This document shows, one piece after another, positions 1 through 10,538 of a stretch of DNA of 64,000 nucleotides; within the stretch, counting starts at the first letter, position 1; each line of letters opens with the position of its first letter. Location: the NCBI GenBank assembly GCA_020747015.1, contig JAGTJM010000011.1, positions 744,001 through 808,000 of the forward strand. Direction: 5' to 3'. The DNA comes from Pyrenochaeta sp. MPI-SDFR-AT-0127 (Eukaryota > Ascomycota > Dothideomycetes > Pleosporales > Cucurbitariaceae). Under the pieces are notes generated by a model. The model searched no databases. It was not told the DNA's origin and worked only from the letters and a program-made list of their open reading frames with translations. Made by a program: the position numbers and the translations under genes.

Positions 1-2044
1 AGTTGGCATGGTTAATGCAGACAATCTCACAGCCATCGTTGGGCGGCTCATGCGACAGCTTCGCAATGCGCCGATCGCTCTAGCAGCGAATGATCCCAAC
101 AATGACCGAGCCATGGTAGCCGAAATTGTGCCCTACGCCGACGATGACGATTCTGATGCCGAGGAAACGCTTCGGCAGCACGAGCAAAAGTCTAATCAAC
201 CGCCACCGCTACCTGAAGACTATCGAGTCAATGTTATTCGGCGAATACTAGAAATGTGTTCCTGCGATACCTACAGCAATATTATTGACTTCGAATGGTA
301 CATAGACGTACTCATTCAGCTCGTCCGAGTGTCGCCAGCAACTAAACCATCAACAGTGGAAGAGAAAGATGATGTAGGTCAATTGGATGATATCGGGGGC
401 GGCATTGGGCGCGAGCTTCAGAATGTTGCCATTCGAGTAAAGAGCGTTCGTTCCGAAGCCGTAGATGCTGCACAATCATTGGTACTTGTCGACCGAAGAG
501 ATCAGATGTTCCCCGCCTCTGGGAATGGTGGTCAAGGTGTGTTAGAGTGGGCTGGCTGGCTTGTGGGAGAGTACGCAAGCTACCTTACGCAACCGGAACC
601 GGTCATAACCTCGCTTCTGCATCCTACGTCCCTCCAGTTATCCTCGAAAACCCTCACTATCTACTTGCACGCCATACCGAAGGTATTTTCTAGCATCGCA
701 GGTGATGACGGGATTTCATGGACACCAGAGCGCAAAACGCTCATGTCCCTTCTTATGGCTCGGATCATTCACTTCTTGGAGCCACTTTCTTCACACCCAA
801 ATCTCGAAGTCCAAGAGCGCGCAGTGGAATATCTCGAACTTATGCGTCTAGCCGCGGAAGCTGCCTCTGGTACTGCCACTGGCGCAGATCATGAAGATTT
901 CATCGACCCTCCTTTGCTGCTAACACAAGCTATTCCTGCTTTGTTCTCCAGCGCCGAGTTGAACCCAGTTGCACCTGGCGCACAACGGAAAGTACCAGTT
1001 CCTGAAGATCTGGATCTCGATACATCAATAAACGGGAACTTGCAGCATCTCCTATTCCGCGCTGACATTGAAGGTTATGAGACAGAAGAAGATGACGTGT
1101 ATGCGGCATATTCAGAACCTATCACCGCCTACACCGAAACACCTCTCGTTGCTATACCCGCCGCAGATCGACTTGAAGCGCCCCACAAGGAGTCTACATC
1201 CTATCAGAACGCCGTGGAAGAAGAGTATCTTGACCCTGATATCATCGCTCGCCGGAAAGCGGAGCGAAAAGAGCGCTATAAGGACGATCCATTTTATATT
1301 GACCCTGAAGCAGACCAAGGGAGTGGGGCAGTCACTCCCCTGAGCAGAATCGTCCGCGACGGAAATCAAGAGAATAACGATCTCGATATTGATTCGATAC
1401 CCATCATGGACTTGGATCTCGGGAGCAAAGTATCCTCGTCTGAGAATGTGCCTAGGCCACGAAGTCCGCGTAAGCTTGTACGAAGAGTAGAAATTATTGG
1501 AGACGAAACACTAGGCACCTCTACCTCCGACTCCTCACGAGAAGACATCGTACTACCTCGTCCAGGTAGAACGAAGAAGTCCCTGCTAGAAGTGGATAGC
1601 TCTGGTCTTGGCTCATTGTCTCTGGATGATGAGGATGCATCAGGTCGTAAGCTTACACAATTCGAGGTCGAAAGAAAAGAGCAAGAAGAAGCTGAAATGA
1701 AGAAAGCGTTGCAAGAAGTCGAGAGACTAAGACTTGAAATGCAACGCGCGAGTGAGAGGCTACACATAAAAGAGGAAGTCGCTGTTAAGAAGAAAAAGAA
1801 GAAGGTGAGGAGGATCGCTGTAGAGGAGAACGAACAATCTGAACCTCTATCGAATAGGGAGGAACAACTAGAAGGCGAGGGTAACGCAATATCAACCATA
1901 AAGAAGAAGAAGAAGAAGAAGAAGGCCAAACCGGCGGGTGATCCAGAAACCGGCTTTGAGGGCGAGGAAGAAGGCAAAACCAAGAAAAAGAAAAAGAAGA
2001 GGCGGATCGTGGTCATGGACGAGGGCGCAAATGCTGCAGAGTAA
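1..2044 (+). CDS. apl5: AP-3 adaptor complex subunit delta, C-terminal part (5' truncated by window edge)
   Basis: The reading frame is open from the window edge to a stop at 2042-2044, so about 678 residues of the C-terminal part are visible and the N-terminal adaptin repeats lie outside. The beginning is helical-repeat-like (a NLTAIVGRLMRQL segment, then WYIDVLIQLVRV and VLEWAGWLVGEYASYL), as in the adaptin trunk of delta subunits. Residues after about 300 become acidic and low-complexity. The last 120 residues are a charged coiled coil with long lysine runs, typical of fungal AP-3 delta. AP-3 sorts cargo from the Golgi or endosome directly to the vacuole. The 3' end converges on the RAMP4 gene. 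No intron is needed in the visible part. The family call is from recognisable adaptin sequence and the K-rich tail; the paralogue choice (delta rather than gamma or alpha) is fairly secure. Confidence 0.85.
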   Translation, partial: VGMVNADNLTAIVGRLMRQLRNAPIALAANDPNNDRAMVAEIVPYADDDDSDAEETLRQHEQKSNQPPPLPEDYRVNVIRRILEMCSCDTYSNIIDFEWYIDVLIQLVRVSPATKPSTVEEKDDVGQLDDIGGGIGRELQNVAIRVKSVRSEAVDAAQSLVLVDRRDQMFPASGNGGQGVLEWAGWLVGEYASYLTQPEPVITSLLHPTSLQLSSKTLTIYLHAIPKVFSSIAGDDGISWTPERKTLMSLLMARIIHFLEPLSSHPNLEVQERAVEYLELMRLAAEAASGTATGADHEDFIDPPLLLTQAIPALFSSAELNPVAPGAQRKVPVPEDLDLDTSINGNLQHLLFRADIEGYETEEDDVYAAYSEPITAYTETPLVAIPAADRLEAPHKESTSYQNAVEEEYLDPDIIARRKAERKERYKDDPFYIDPEADQGSGAVTPLSRIVRDGNQENNDLDIDSIPIMDLDLGSKVSSSENVPRPRSPRKLVRRVEIIGDETLGTSTSDSSREDIVLPRPGRTKKSLLEVDSSGLGSLSLDDEDASGRKLTQFEVERKEQEEAEMKKALQEVERLRLEMQRASERLHIKEEVAVKKKKKKVRRIAVEENEQSEPLSNREEQLEGEGNAISTIKKKKKKKKAKPAGDPETGFEGEEEGKTKKKKKKRRIVVMDEGANAAE

Positions 2045-2377
2045 TTACAACGGACACGTTACGACGTATGAGGATCGAATTGAATTGGTATATCTTACCA
2101 AAAGTCACGGCTCAGCTCCTGTATGCCCCCGTACCCCATTCACAACGCCAAGCCCTATGTAATGGAACATGAAGGAAAACGCCAAAGTGGCTTTATGTAT
2201 GCCATGCTCGCACCCCTTCTCTGCCAAATGATCTTCGCGTGTGTTACATATTTCCAGCTTGTTGTGCATGTCGAGAGATATCCGTGATCGATATAATCGA
2301 TTCAGATCGGTTCCACGCAGTCGCGTTTGAATTCATGGCCAAGGGGCAGCGGCTCGATTTCGCAGAGGTAAGATAGC

Positions 2378-2809
2378 TCAAAAGAACATCTTCAACAACT
2401 CAAAGAGCAGTCCTCCGCATAGCACAAATGCGAGCAGTACTGTGCGCTTGTTAGCCCTGCACTTGCTCTTTTAAACATCCATATCGATCTATCCTTTTTC
2501 TCGTATGTAGGAAAAATTGACTCTGGGTGGTCAAACATGATTAGATATGACACCAATCTGCCCCTTCAATGGTAATTTAAGAGAATGATTCGTGGTAGAC
2601 ATACTTATCCAAACCTTGCTAATGGGTGACTTCTGAGGCTCACGCTTCTTAATCACTTGCTCGGGCTTGCCCATCTTCTTCTCCTGTGCTTTGGCGAATC
2701 GCATATTTGCCTGGCGTTGTTGAGGTGTTTGCGCCTGTTCAACTAATCAGCCAAAGTACCTGATGAGTTGCTCTAGCCGCGCAGGAGGATTCGGGGGTTC
2801 GCGTACCAT
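2378..2809 (-). CDS. ysy6: Stress-associated ER protein, RAMP4/SERP1 (yeast Ysy6) family
   Basis: This is a small three-exon gene: 2809-2807 (only the ATG), 2734-2605 and 2439-2378. Introns are 72 nt and 165 nt. The 64-residue product starts MAQTPQQRQANMRFAKAQEK, continues with a basic MGKPEQVIKKREPQKSPIS stretch and ends in one hydrophobic segment (ILLAFVLCGGLLFELLKMFF) as a C-terminal tail anchor. This matches the RAMP4/SERP1 family in length, the conserved KSPIS motif and a single membrane span right at the C terminus. Family members bind the Sec61 translocon and stabilise nascent membrane proteins under ER stress. The first intron directly follows the start codon, so no ORF caller would find the gene. 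The second donor (GTATGT) and the acceptor before TACTGC were chosen because they join the KVWI and LLAF residues with no gap against the family. Divergent to the mitochondrial protein gene at 3228. Confidence 0.9.
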
Positions 2810-3227
2810 TGCGTTGATTGTTTGAGTGTAATGATTCAATTTGGATTGAACGAAGCGTTGAGAGAGAAGCAAGTAGTATACGAGTGTATTTGGCCGTGAG
2901 AGCGAAGTTCTGGGATATATAGAAAAGTGGAGGGAACTCCAGGTGGATGCAAGGTGTTCGTTCGGAGGTCTGGAGCACGGGCCTCCGCGCTAGGGGTGTG
3001 CGGAGATGTAGCGGAGGTTTGCTGCATTCGATACAGGGAGCTCCCCTCACCTGGCGCCTGTTGTACGCTGTCAAACCATTCAAGATCACCAATTGACACA
3101 TCTTACACTTTTAGTTGACTCATGTTGTTCTTCCAGTGGTTTCCTGGAGCTTCGTAGTGATATCTGGTCTTTTCACGTTTTCAAGCAGCAGGACGAAAGC
3201 TGGTGCCTGCGACACCCAGGCAGCGTG
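2810..3227. promoter_or_regulatory. Divergent intergenic region (ysy6 / mitochondrial protein gene)
   Basis: 418 bp lie between two divergent starts and presumably hold both promoters and 5' UTRs. Several short ORFs cross it in different frames but none resembles a protein. I see no clear TATA box or other named element. Confidence 0.5.
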
Positions 3228-3778
3228 ATGAACCACGTCAGAGCAACTAGGTTGATATGGAGGAGAAGTACAGCGTCAAGGCGGTCAGGAAGAACGTTTC
3301 GAAGAACATACGCAACCGAGCCCCCGCCGCTACATTCACCCAGCTCACGGTCCAACTCCAATTCAGAGCCTAAAGAACCATCACGGGTTGTACGTCAATA
3401 ACCTGACCGTTGTATAGCTAGTACTCAGACTAACGAAGATATTAGGGAGCATACTACAAATCCTTTGGCAGCCCTGTGCTCAAAAGCTTTCTGGGCGCCC
3501 TCTTCACGTACCAAATCATATACTACGCTTGGATGAAGCTAGAAACCATTGAAGAACAACATGACAAAAACACTGAGATAAAAGATCTGCAACAAGAGCT
3601 CAGGGAGGCGATTTTAGAGCAGAGGCAAGTTGCGCAAAAGAAAGCCAGCCAGGCGGTAGATGCTATGGGCGAGGCCAAAGACAAGGTTCTCGAAATCGCG
3701 AGGGAGGGTGCTGATGACGCTGTCAAGGCTAGTGGGGCTGTCGGAAAAGTTGCAAAGGGTGGATGGTGGCCCTGGTGA
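3228..3778 (+). CDS. Unknown mitochondrial single-span membrane protein with coiled coil
   Basis: Two exons, 3228-3389 and 3446-3778, are joined over a 56-nt intron (GTACGT..ATTAG, phase 0) to give 164 residues. The chosen ATG opens a sequence rich in R, S and T and without acidic residues over the first 35 positions (WRRSTASRRSGRTFRRTYAT), which is a strong mitochondrial targeting presequence. After the intron come GAYYKSFGSPVLKSFLGALF and a tyrosine-rich hydrophobic stretch (residues about 66-83) that could span the inner membrane. An acidic/basic helix of about 70 residues follows (LETIEEQHDKNTEIKDLQQE and onward) that should form a coiled coil or amphipathic helix. It ends GGWWPW. I recognise no named family; the pattern resembles small fungal inner-membrane assembly or organisation factors, but that is inference. 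An upstream in-frame extension to 3093 exists but would bury the presequence. Confidence 0.75.
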
Positions 3779-4104
3779 CAAATAGGGAGATAGATGCGAC
3801 ACATAAGGCAGGGATTGAGAAAGTTGAAGATAAACAAATAGTTGGAAATGTACAACATGCGCGCCTTAGCATAGTTAAATGTACAATACTCGACAGCATA
3901 TGTACCGGCAGGGTACATAAAGATATCTAAGCCAGTCTCTGTGTACGCAAAAGCTCGCTAATGCACGACTCGGAAACGCTGGAATCTCGCGTCCCAGTGT
4001 ACTTGAATTCCCGATTTGTTCTTCTCCGTGTATCCACGAGCGTCTTCAATTTTCTTGGTATACCGTGTCAGGTTACGACTTCGAGAAGTAAGGTCTCTAA
4101 CACT

Positions 4105-4188
4105 CCTTCTCCTTCTCCTTCTCCTTCTCCTTCTCCTTCTCCTTCTCCTTCTCCTTCTCCTTCTCCTTCTCCTTCTCCTTCTCCTTCT
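4105..4188 (+). repeat. Perfect hexanucleotide microsatellite (CCTTCT)14
   Basis: Fourteen uninterrupted copies of CCTTCT run from 4105 to 4188, followed by TTC triplets and a degenerate TTG/TTA triplet run to about 4221. It sits in the 3' gap between two convergent genes (3778 and 4332), outside both coding regions. Apparent poly-Leu and Pro-Ser reading frames across it are artefacts of the repeat. Confidence 0.95.
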
Positions 4189-4331
4189 TCTTCTTCGTCT
4201 TGTTGTTGTTATTGTTGTTATAGAGTAAAATACTGCGTCTTGGAAATGGGATACACAAGACTCTCAGCCCAGTTGTTGGTTCAATGGGACCGTTCGATCA
4301 GATTCCAGCCCAATTGGAAGAGGGCTGCTCT

Positions 4332-6889
4332 TCAACCAAAGAACTCGCCAGAAACCAACGACTCCCAGGGCTTTCCAGTATCCCAGACACTCTTCAAGAG
4401 AATGCTGATCTTGGGAACCTATGTCCAAATTAGTGTGTGACGTTCATCGCATGTTGACGCACTTACGTGGTTCATCCCAAATCCCTCGACACCCCTTAAA
4501 CGGTCCATGATCTTCTCCCTCTGCCCATCGTCCTGCGCGTCGCATCCAGCAGCAAACATTGGGAAGAGCAAGCACGCTTCTGCTGTGCTGCCCCTTCGAA
4601 TCTTATACAGTAGACCCACAATCTCACGGACTGCATGTTGGACCTCAATGTCTAGCGCAGATTTTCCCAAAACACGACGGTAGAGGTGAATCAAACCGGC
4701 CCAATGGAAGAGCTCATTGGTCGCGTATATCTCAGTGGCGTCCCAAGCACCTTCAGACTCTGAGGCGTCACTCGAGCGGTGATCACATCCCTTGCGAATG
4801 TTACGATCCAGAAGGCCTTCTTCCAATTCTCTCCGGATCTTTACTGCCTGTCGGACAATATCTGGAGCAGGTTCCCAGTCTTCACGGATATTGCCATCTG
4901 CATCGATGCGCTGTGGCTCGCACAACTTGGCTAACTCAGAGATTCGCGCAAGACTCCCTACGCAGCGAGTCGTAAAGCCCATCAAGCAGTCGATCTCAAA
5001 GTCTTCGTCAGCAGAAGCATTCTCGCTGGACCAGTAAAAGGAACCAAGTGGTATGTCATTCTTATTGCCACTGAGAGAGCCGAGCACATCCAGGTATGCG
5101 AACCATCTGGAGAGGAAGTATGCAACGCGGTCCTGTCGATCCATGCCCCGGGGCCCACCTCGAGCGATGATCAATTGGCGTGCCATTGTCAAGTGGTTCT
5201 GCCACGAGATTGGCACTTCGAAAGTGCCAGAAGAAATGATTTCAAGGCTTGCCATCATAATGACGGCCGCTAAGGTGTTATCGGAAATATCATTCGGGTT
5301 GTCGATTAGTGATTGGCGCAGCTTTGGGAAAACGTCCTGTACCCAGACAGCTATGCGATTTGCGGGTTCAGGGTGATTCAGCATGCGCGCGCGGTGGGCG
5401 GCACTGTAGGCAAGGAGGAGGTTCATTATATTCTCGTCGCGGACGGCCACTGCTAGAATTAATGGTGTGATTGAGCTGTATTACAAGATACATACTTTCT
5501 GGTAGAATCTGTCGGAAGGGGTTTCTTTCGCAGTCATGAGGGACTAATATTCGTGCGGTGTGGTTAAGGAAATGGTGGAAGTAGAGGAGGTTCATTTGAT
5601 TTTCCATGAGCAGCGGTGGTAGTGGACCCAGAGATTTTGAGATCCTAATGGCCACTGGCTTCGCATAGTAACCTCCACTCTCAAACGCCATGTCCTTGCC
5701 TCGCGGTTCTGCATTTCCATATGTAGTTTCATCATCCAAATCCATGGTATCGCTTTGGGGACTAAATATGGTAATAGCAGAGTAATCATCATTATTTGGA
5801 GTGTCATGATCTGGGAGGCCAAGGTCGTAGCCATAGGTGATGGAAGCAGAGTCAGCGATGGGATATTGCCTTCCACGCTCAGTTTCCGGACTATACTGGC
5901 GGGATGCGTCACCAGGGATGCCATTGATGAGTGATTGCACTGACATTCGGCGCAGATCAGGGAGTGGAAACATCGACGTCTGTTGCTTTGGCGCGGTTCG
6001 CAGCACGGGGTCATCTGAACCGACTGAAGAATTTGGTGTCAACGGCATCGCCATAAAGGGGCTGTAGGGTGTTGGCGGACCTGTGTTTGGCGAGTACGCA
6101 TCTGACATGGTTGTCGTGGGCGAGTCTAGCGAGTGACTGTGCTTATGACGCTTGGCCAAGGCATCAAATGATGCTCGAGGTGGTGGCATGTCGGCATTGA
6201 TGGAAGTGAATCCAGCATTGCCATAGTTGAGAGTCTCAAAGCCAGAAGCAGGGTGTGAGGGCGACTCGAACGAGTTTTGAAAGTGCGCCTGAGTATATGG
6301 CGCCGAAGTAGGCAAGCCGCTGGTACCATGAAAGTATGAGCTGTGATCGAAGGACGCGGCACTGGTCACATTAGGGGGCGTCTGCGAATGGCTCAGGCGT
6401 ACTAGTTCTGGATCGATGAGGAAGTGGGCAGATGTAGGTGGAGATATGTTTGAGCGTGAGCGGGCATGTTGTGGTCGCAGGGGTTTCTCTGGGGTTGAAG
6501 GGAACAAGGGCAAAACATCGTCTTCGAAGGCGAAGGTGGATTGATAGGGGCTGCCAGAGGCCGTACTCGAGGCGTCGGATCCAGGATCAATCTTGTCCCT
6601 CTTGGACCGTCCACCCCAGTTGAGCCTGATGCTGTAGTCGCATGCCTCGCCTTGGCGTTCGCAGTTGGCGCAGTGGGGCTTCTCTTCTCCGCTACCAGCC
6701 AGTCAACACGACGTGTGCCACAACCATCAATGAGGGGTGGAATACCATTTGACTTTGCGCGCCTTGCACGGCCTAGGCATTCACGGTCAGAACAGACGTC
6801 TTCAGGGTAGCGGCAGGGCGAGAGCGTTACCAACAGCCGTTGCGCGATCGCTTCTTTGGCTCAACACCAGGCTTCTTTGGTCGAGGCAT
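4332..6889 (-). CDS. Zn(II)2Cys6 fungal transcription factor (fungal_trans_2 type)
   Basis: Five exons: 6889-6831, 6772-6746, 6691-5496, 5452-4467 and 4418-4332, giving 784 residues. Introns are 58, 54, 43 and 48 nt. The first three exons together assemble a perfect Cys6 binuclear cluster, CX2CX6CX6CX2CX6C, with cysteines at residues 19, 22, 29, 36, 39 and 46 preceded by a basic KKRSRNG arm. This confirms the splice choices. Residues about 60-370 are Ser/Pro/Thr-rich and disordered. From about residue 390 a helical domain starts (FHHFLNHTARILVPHD, then NIMNLLLAYSAAHRARMLNH), typical of the fungal-specific transcription factor domain 2 found in ARG81/UPC2-like regulators. It should be a nuclear DNA-binding regulator of unknown targets. 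It lies about 2 kb from the organosulfur block, so a regulatory link is possible but unproven. The 43-nt third intron is unusually short. Confidence 0.88.
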
Positions 6890-8922
6890 GCCGATGGGAT
6901 GTGGGTAGGGGTGACTGCCAGTGGCGATGCCACCACAGGCAGATCGGCGCGAGGTCTTATATGGAAGGTGGACAGGCCGTCGTATGCAGAGCTGAAGGCC
7001 CAAGCTGAGACGTTCGCGTTAGACGTGCGCGAGCGCGGCGAGGGGAGGCTCCCGAATGCTACATGCAAATGCTAGGCTGGGCGAGATGGGTGCATGGATT
7101 CTAGCGCATCTCAGACGGCTTGGCGCAGAGCTGGCTCACAAAGAGATCGAGCCCAAACAAGTCATCTTGTTCCAGGCTATCTTGCATCCTGCGGCTGTCG
7201 CCATGGGTTAAGAGGGGAGAGGGGAGGGCAACATGGAGAGGGACGACACGGCGCCCCGCATTCGCCTTGCCAGCCAATCACCGTCCAGCGGGGAACTGCA
7301 GCACCCCCATTCTTCAACCACCACCTTTCCATCTGCATCTTGGTTTGTGGATTCCATGCTCAAAATCCACCATGGAAGCAAGTGTCCAATGTAGCATCGG
7401 CCTCGAGCATGCATCCACCAGGCCCGCCAGCGCGTCGGTGTCTCGTCAACTCGCCTCTTCCCGCCGCTGATGCCTAGCTTGACTTTCTCGGACCGCCTTT
7501 TACGCCCTCTCATGCGCCAGACGGATCGAATCGCATCTCCATTCTTCTACGTTGCCCGGGCACTTGTGACGCACCGAATCTTGCATTTCCACCCGGGGCG
7601 CCGGCGGCTGTGTCACACTCGCTCAGCCCTATATTACTAACCCTGACCCTTCGTCTGAGAACAGTAAAAATATCTGCCACCCTAATGCATCCCCGTATGC
7701 TTAGGGCGTGTCATCGCTGCACCCGTCATGGCGTACCTGATCAACATGCTCTTGTCACCTTCACTCCTCCAGTCCTGGCCTGGGCTGGCAACGCCACAGC
7801 AACCCAGATGCACAGGCTTTGCATGCACAAAACAACACCGGTCCCACATAGCACGGCGAATGTACACGAGCTCTGGATTCAATAACGAATTCTCGTTCTG
7901 TCAATCAGCTCAGCGGCGCGAGAATAGCTCCAGCCCGCGTGGCAAACACTGCATCTCGACTCCGATCCGTCGGGTATCCCATAACCCTAGCTTTGGGCCA
8001 TGGAGGAATACTTTCGCAATACAAACATTCCAACTTGGCATGTGAGATACAGACCTTCGTCCAATCACTGCACGTTCGCTACACAACTTGGCGTCATCGT
8101 CACATGGTGTCCAGAGCAGTGCCTCCATCATGATGCGGGGCTAACCAAAAATATCTCGACTGGGAAAATCGAACCCAATTCGTCATGGCTTCTATATTGC
8201 ATGCTGGAGACAGCGACCGGAGCGGTGAGGGTTTGTGAGTGTTGCCTTCTATCGTTGCAGTGGCGCAAGCATGTAATTCGTGCTGCTCCTTTCCATAAGC
8301 ACATTTTTTTTTTGGCTGGGACCTGGGAATATTGCACAAGCCCAAGATTGATGACGTCATTCAAGGGGAGTCTAGGACGCTGGAGGATACAGAGTGAACA
8401 ATTTTTTCCGATTCGCCTACCCAAAACCCCAAAGTGGTGAGTCTTTATCGAGATCCGGCCAAACCTGGCTTGATACTTTGGTATTCTCAGGCTCCGGAAT
8501 CATAATCTTCAGACCAAAGCGTAGCGTGTAGAACTTCGCCCACCAGGCGCACATATTGTCTAGATATCAAGCATAAACAAAATTACTACAACATAGCTAG
8601 ACTAACGCATCATCAATAAACGCGGTACTACCCTTATACAGCTTAGACATTTCCTTGTAGACAGACCAACCACTAGAAGACAATTGAATCTAAGTAAGAG
8701 AGCTATTGTGCAGGCTTCTACAGGAATATATCTCTTCACGCTCAACAAAATAGAGCGATCAATACCTCCCATATGCACAGGCCTGCGCATAGGGAGGGAA
8801 AGAGAGGGAAGTAAATGGAAAGACAAATACACATCATATGCAGAGTTTGATATATCAGACTTTATTAAGTTTGGTGATTTAGTAGTGTTAATTCCGACCT
8901 GGCTATATCATGTGCACAACCT
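6890..8922. other. 2.0-kb intergenic region without recognised gene
   Basis: The part next to 6889 is presumably the promoter and 5' UTR of the zinc-cluster gene and is GC-rich, with short proline/alanine ORFs in several frames. From about 8560 to 8900 the sequence turns AT-rich. A plus-strand frame at about 8690-8935 reads like a protein fragment but continues antisense into the monooxygenase gene, and I cannot assign it. No RNA gene was seen. Confidence 0.5.
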
Positions 8923-10538
8923 CTATGTGTACCAAGTTGGCTCAGGCACCTCGTCCAATAACTGGAATCTCCCTAGCTCGCGGTTCTTGTATGCCACAGG
9001 ATCATGCAAAGTGTGAGTACGAATGTCTCTCCAGAAACGATCCAAGCCAACCCTCTGACTTGTCGCCTTTGCGCCCGTAACTTCGAAGACGCCAGCTGTA
9101 ACACGCAAGCCCGTGTCAGTGGTGACAACCTTAGCGCTGGCTACCCACTCGGCGACCTCCCCCCTCTCTCTCGCCGTAAGCTTCTTGCGGGTCTCCAGGT
9201 TTCCAGAATACTTGTCATAGACGTCGCTGATTTGCACACCAGCACGATCCGCTAGAGCTACGGCAGCCCGTAGATGAGCATGAAAATTTCCGTATCTCTC
9301 GAGGATGTAGAATTCGTCGGTTGCACGATCCTTGTTCTGATTATCTGTGAGCACTCTTGCCATCGATCACCCAGAGAAGTTAACCTTACATCGCCACCAT
9401 ACGGCCATGCCCGTGTACCTTTCGTGGTATACTTTGACGCGTAACTTTGTGCACCAAGAGCTATTCCAAGGTAGAAGTTACTGAACACCAGCTGAATAGA
9501 GGGCAGGAGAAGAGTTGCAAAGGGGATCTGCAGTACTTCTGCGTCCGGCTGCTTCTGCTCAATGTTCCAGCCCAACGCTTCCGACCAGGGTACTGCGACG
9601 TTATCAATCTTGACGCTGCCAGACTCGGTCAGGCGTAGTCCAATGTTATTCCAGTCGTGCGAAAATTGGATTCCAGGTTGATCTGTGACAGCAAACGCAA
9701 AGATGTGGTGCTCCGTACCGTCATATACACCTTCGAGTACTGTCAAGTCGGAAATGACGCCTCCAGTGTCTGCGAGAGACGTAGAAATGTAATTAGTGTA
9801 TTTTCCCATCCATTCTCTACACCAAATAAAACTTACTAAAGTGCTTATATCCATTGAAAATAAGCTTATCGCCATCAGAGGTGATCGAAAGGTCACTGTC
9901 ACGCGGATTAACCGCCCCTCCGATAAAGTAATTATTTTGAATGACAAGCTTTTGGATGCGGTCTGCTTGCTCTGGCGATCCAACAACATTTGCAGTTGTG
10001 GACCAAAGGAGGTGGTAGCCTAACAGCATGCCAATCGAGCTGAAGCTGATTAGCTGTGCCTCCGAGGCCATGGTATAAACGTACCCGTCCGCTTCAGCAA
10101 CCTTCCTTATGATCTTGAAATTGAACGTATCGAGTCAGTTTACATCTCACATGCAGATCCGCACAGGATTTGTTACCCTGTACATAGTTGATTCAAAGTC
10201 AGTATATAGCTCACATTCAATTCAGACATAGATTCTCACCGATAGCCCACACTCCATGGCTGTTGGCCACCACCATACTCCTTCGGTCCTAAAACTTTTA
10301 AGAGTCCGGCATGTTTCAGCAGAGCGATCTCTGCCCGGGGAGATTTGTTTTCCCTGTCTCTTGTTCCAGCATCCAAGGCAAGCACATCTGCAACGTCCTG
10401 GGCGCGCTGAAGCCAGGCTACTTCATCTGCTGGGATTGTAGCCCACTTCTTCTCATACTCTGAATAGGCGGCTGGATCACGAAAGGCGACGTCTTGTGCA
10501 TTTCCGTGCTCGCCATTTGTACCATTGGAGGCGGTCAT
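8923..10538 (-). CDS. DszC/SfnB-like acyl-CoA-dehydrogenase-fold flavin monooxygenase
   Basis: The model has 441 residues from exons 10538-10240, 10177 (a single nucleotide), 10113-10085, 10039-9837, 9769-9390 and 9336-8923. Residue landmarks of the DszC/SfnB family are present in order: LKVLGPKEYGGG near 90, IIRKVAEADGSIGMLLGYHL near 105, ANVVGSPEQ, then a KHFNTGGVISDLTVLEG segment, TRAWPYGG, EFYILERYGN and a C-terminal HDPVAYKNRELGRF. These enzymes share the acyl-CoA dehydrogenase fold but use reduced FMN and oxygen to oxidise sulfur compounds (dibenzothiophene, or the sulfur-limitation protein SfnB). The substrate here is unknown. A separate flavin reductase would be needed and none is encoded nearby. 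It neighbours the transporter at 11291 and lies near the SfnG homologue at 14505. The first intervening sequence must be removed as two adjacent introns (62 and 63 nt) around a 1-nt exon to keep the frame. Confidence 0.87.
10114..10239 (-). other. Twin intron with 1-nt exon inside the DszC-like gene
   Basis: The first exon ends in phase 2 (TAT CG) and the next recognisable coding segment (IIRKV) starts in phase 0, so one nucleotide is missing. Removing 10239-10178 (GTGAGA..TACAG) and then 10176-10114 (GTAACA..TCAAG) leaves a lone G at 10177 that completes an Arg codon. Both introns carry an ACTGACT branch-like motif exactly 19 nt from their 3' ends. Confidence 0.7.

Noticed and set aside
1366..2016. 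216-codon minus-strand ORF rich in Phe and Ser
   Set aside because: Antisense to the lysine-rich tail of AP-3 delta; AAG/AAA codons read as Phe and Leu on the other strand. No motif.
4016..4228. Poly-leucine membrane-like ORF
   Set aside because: Produced by the CCTTCT microsatellite read in one frame; other frames give poly Pro-Ser. Not a protein.
7610..8440. Overlapping plus-strand ORFs 7610-7885, 7728-8045 and 8000-8440 considered as exons of one gene
   Set aside because: Frames do not join at plausible splice sites into a sequence with any known motif.
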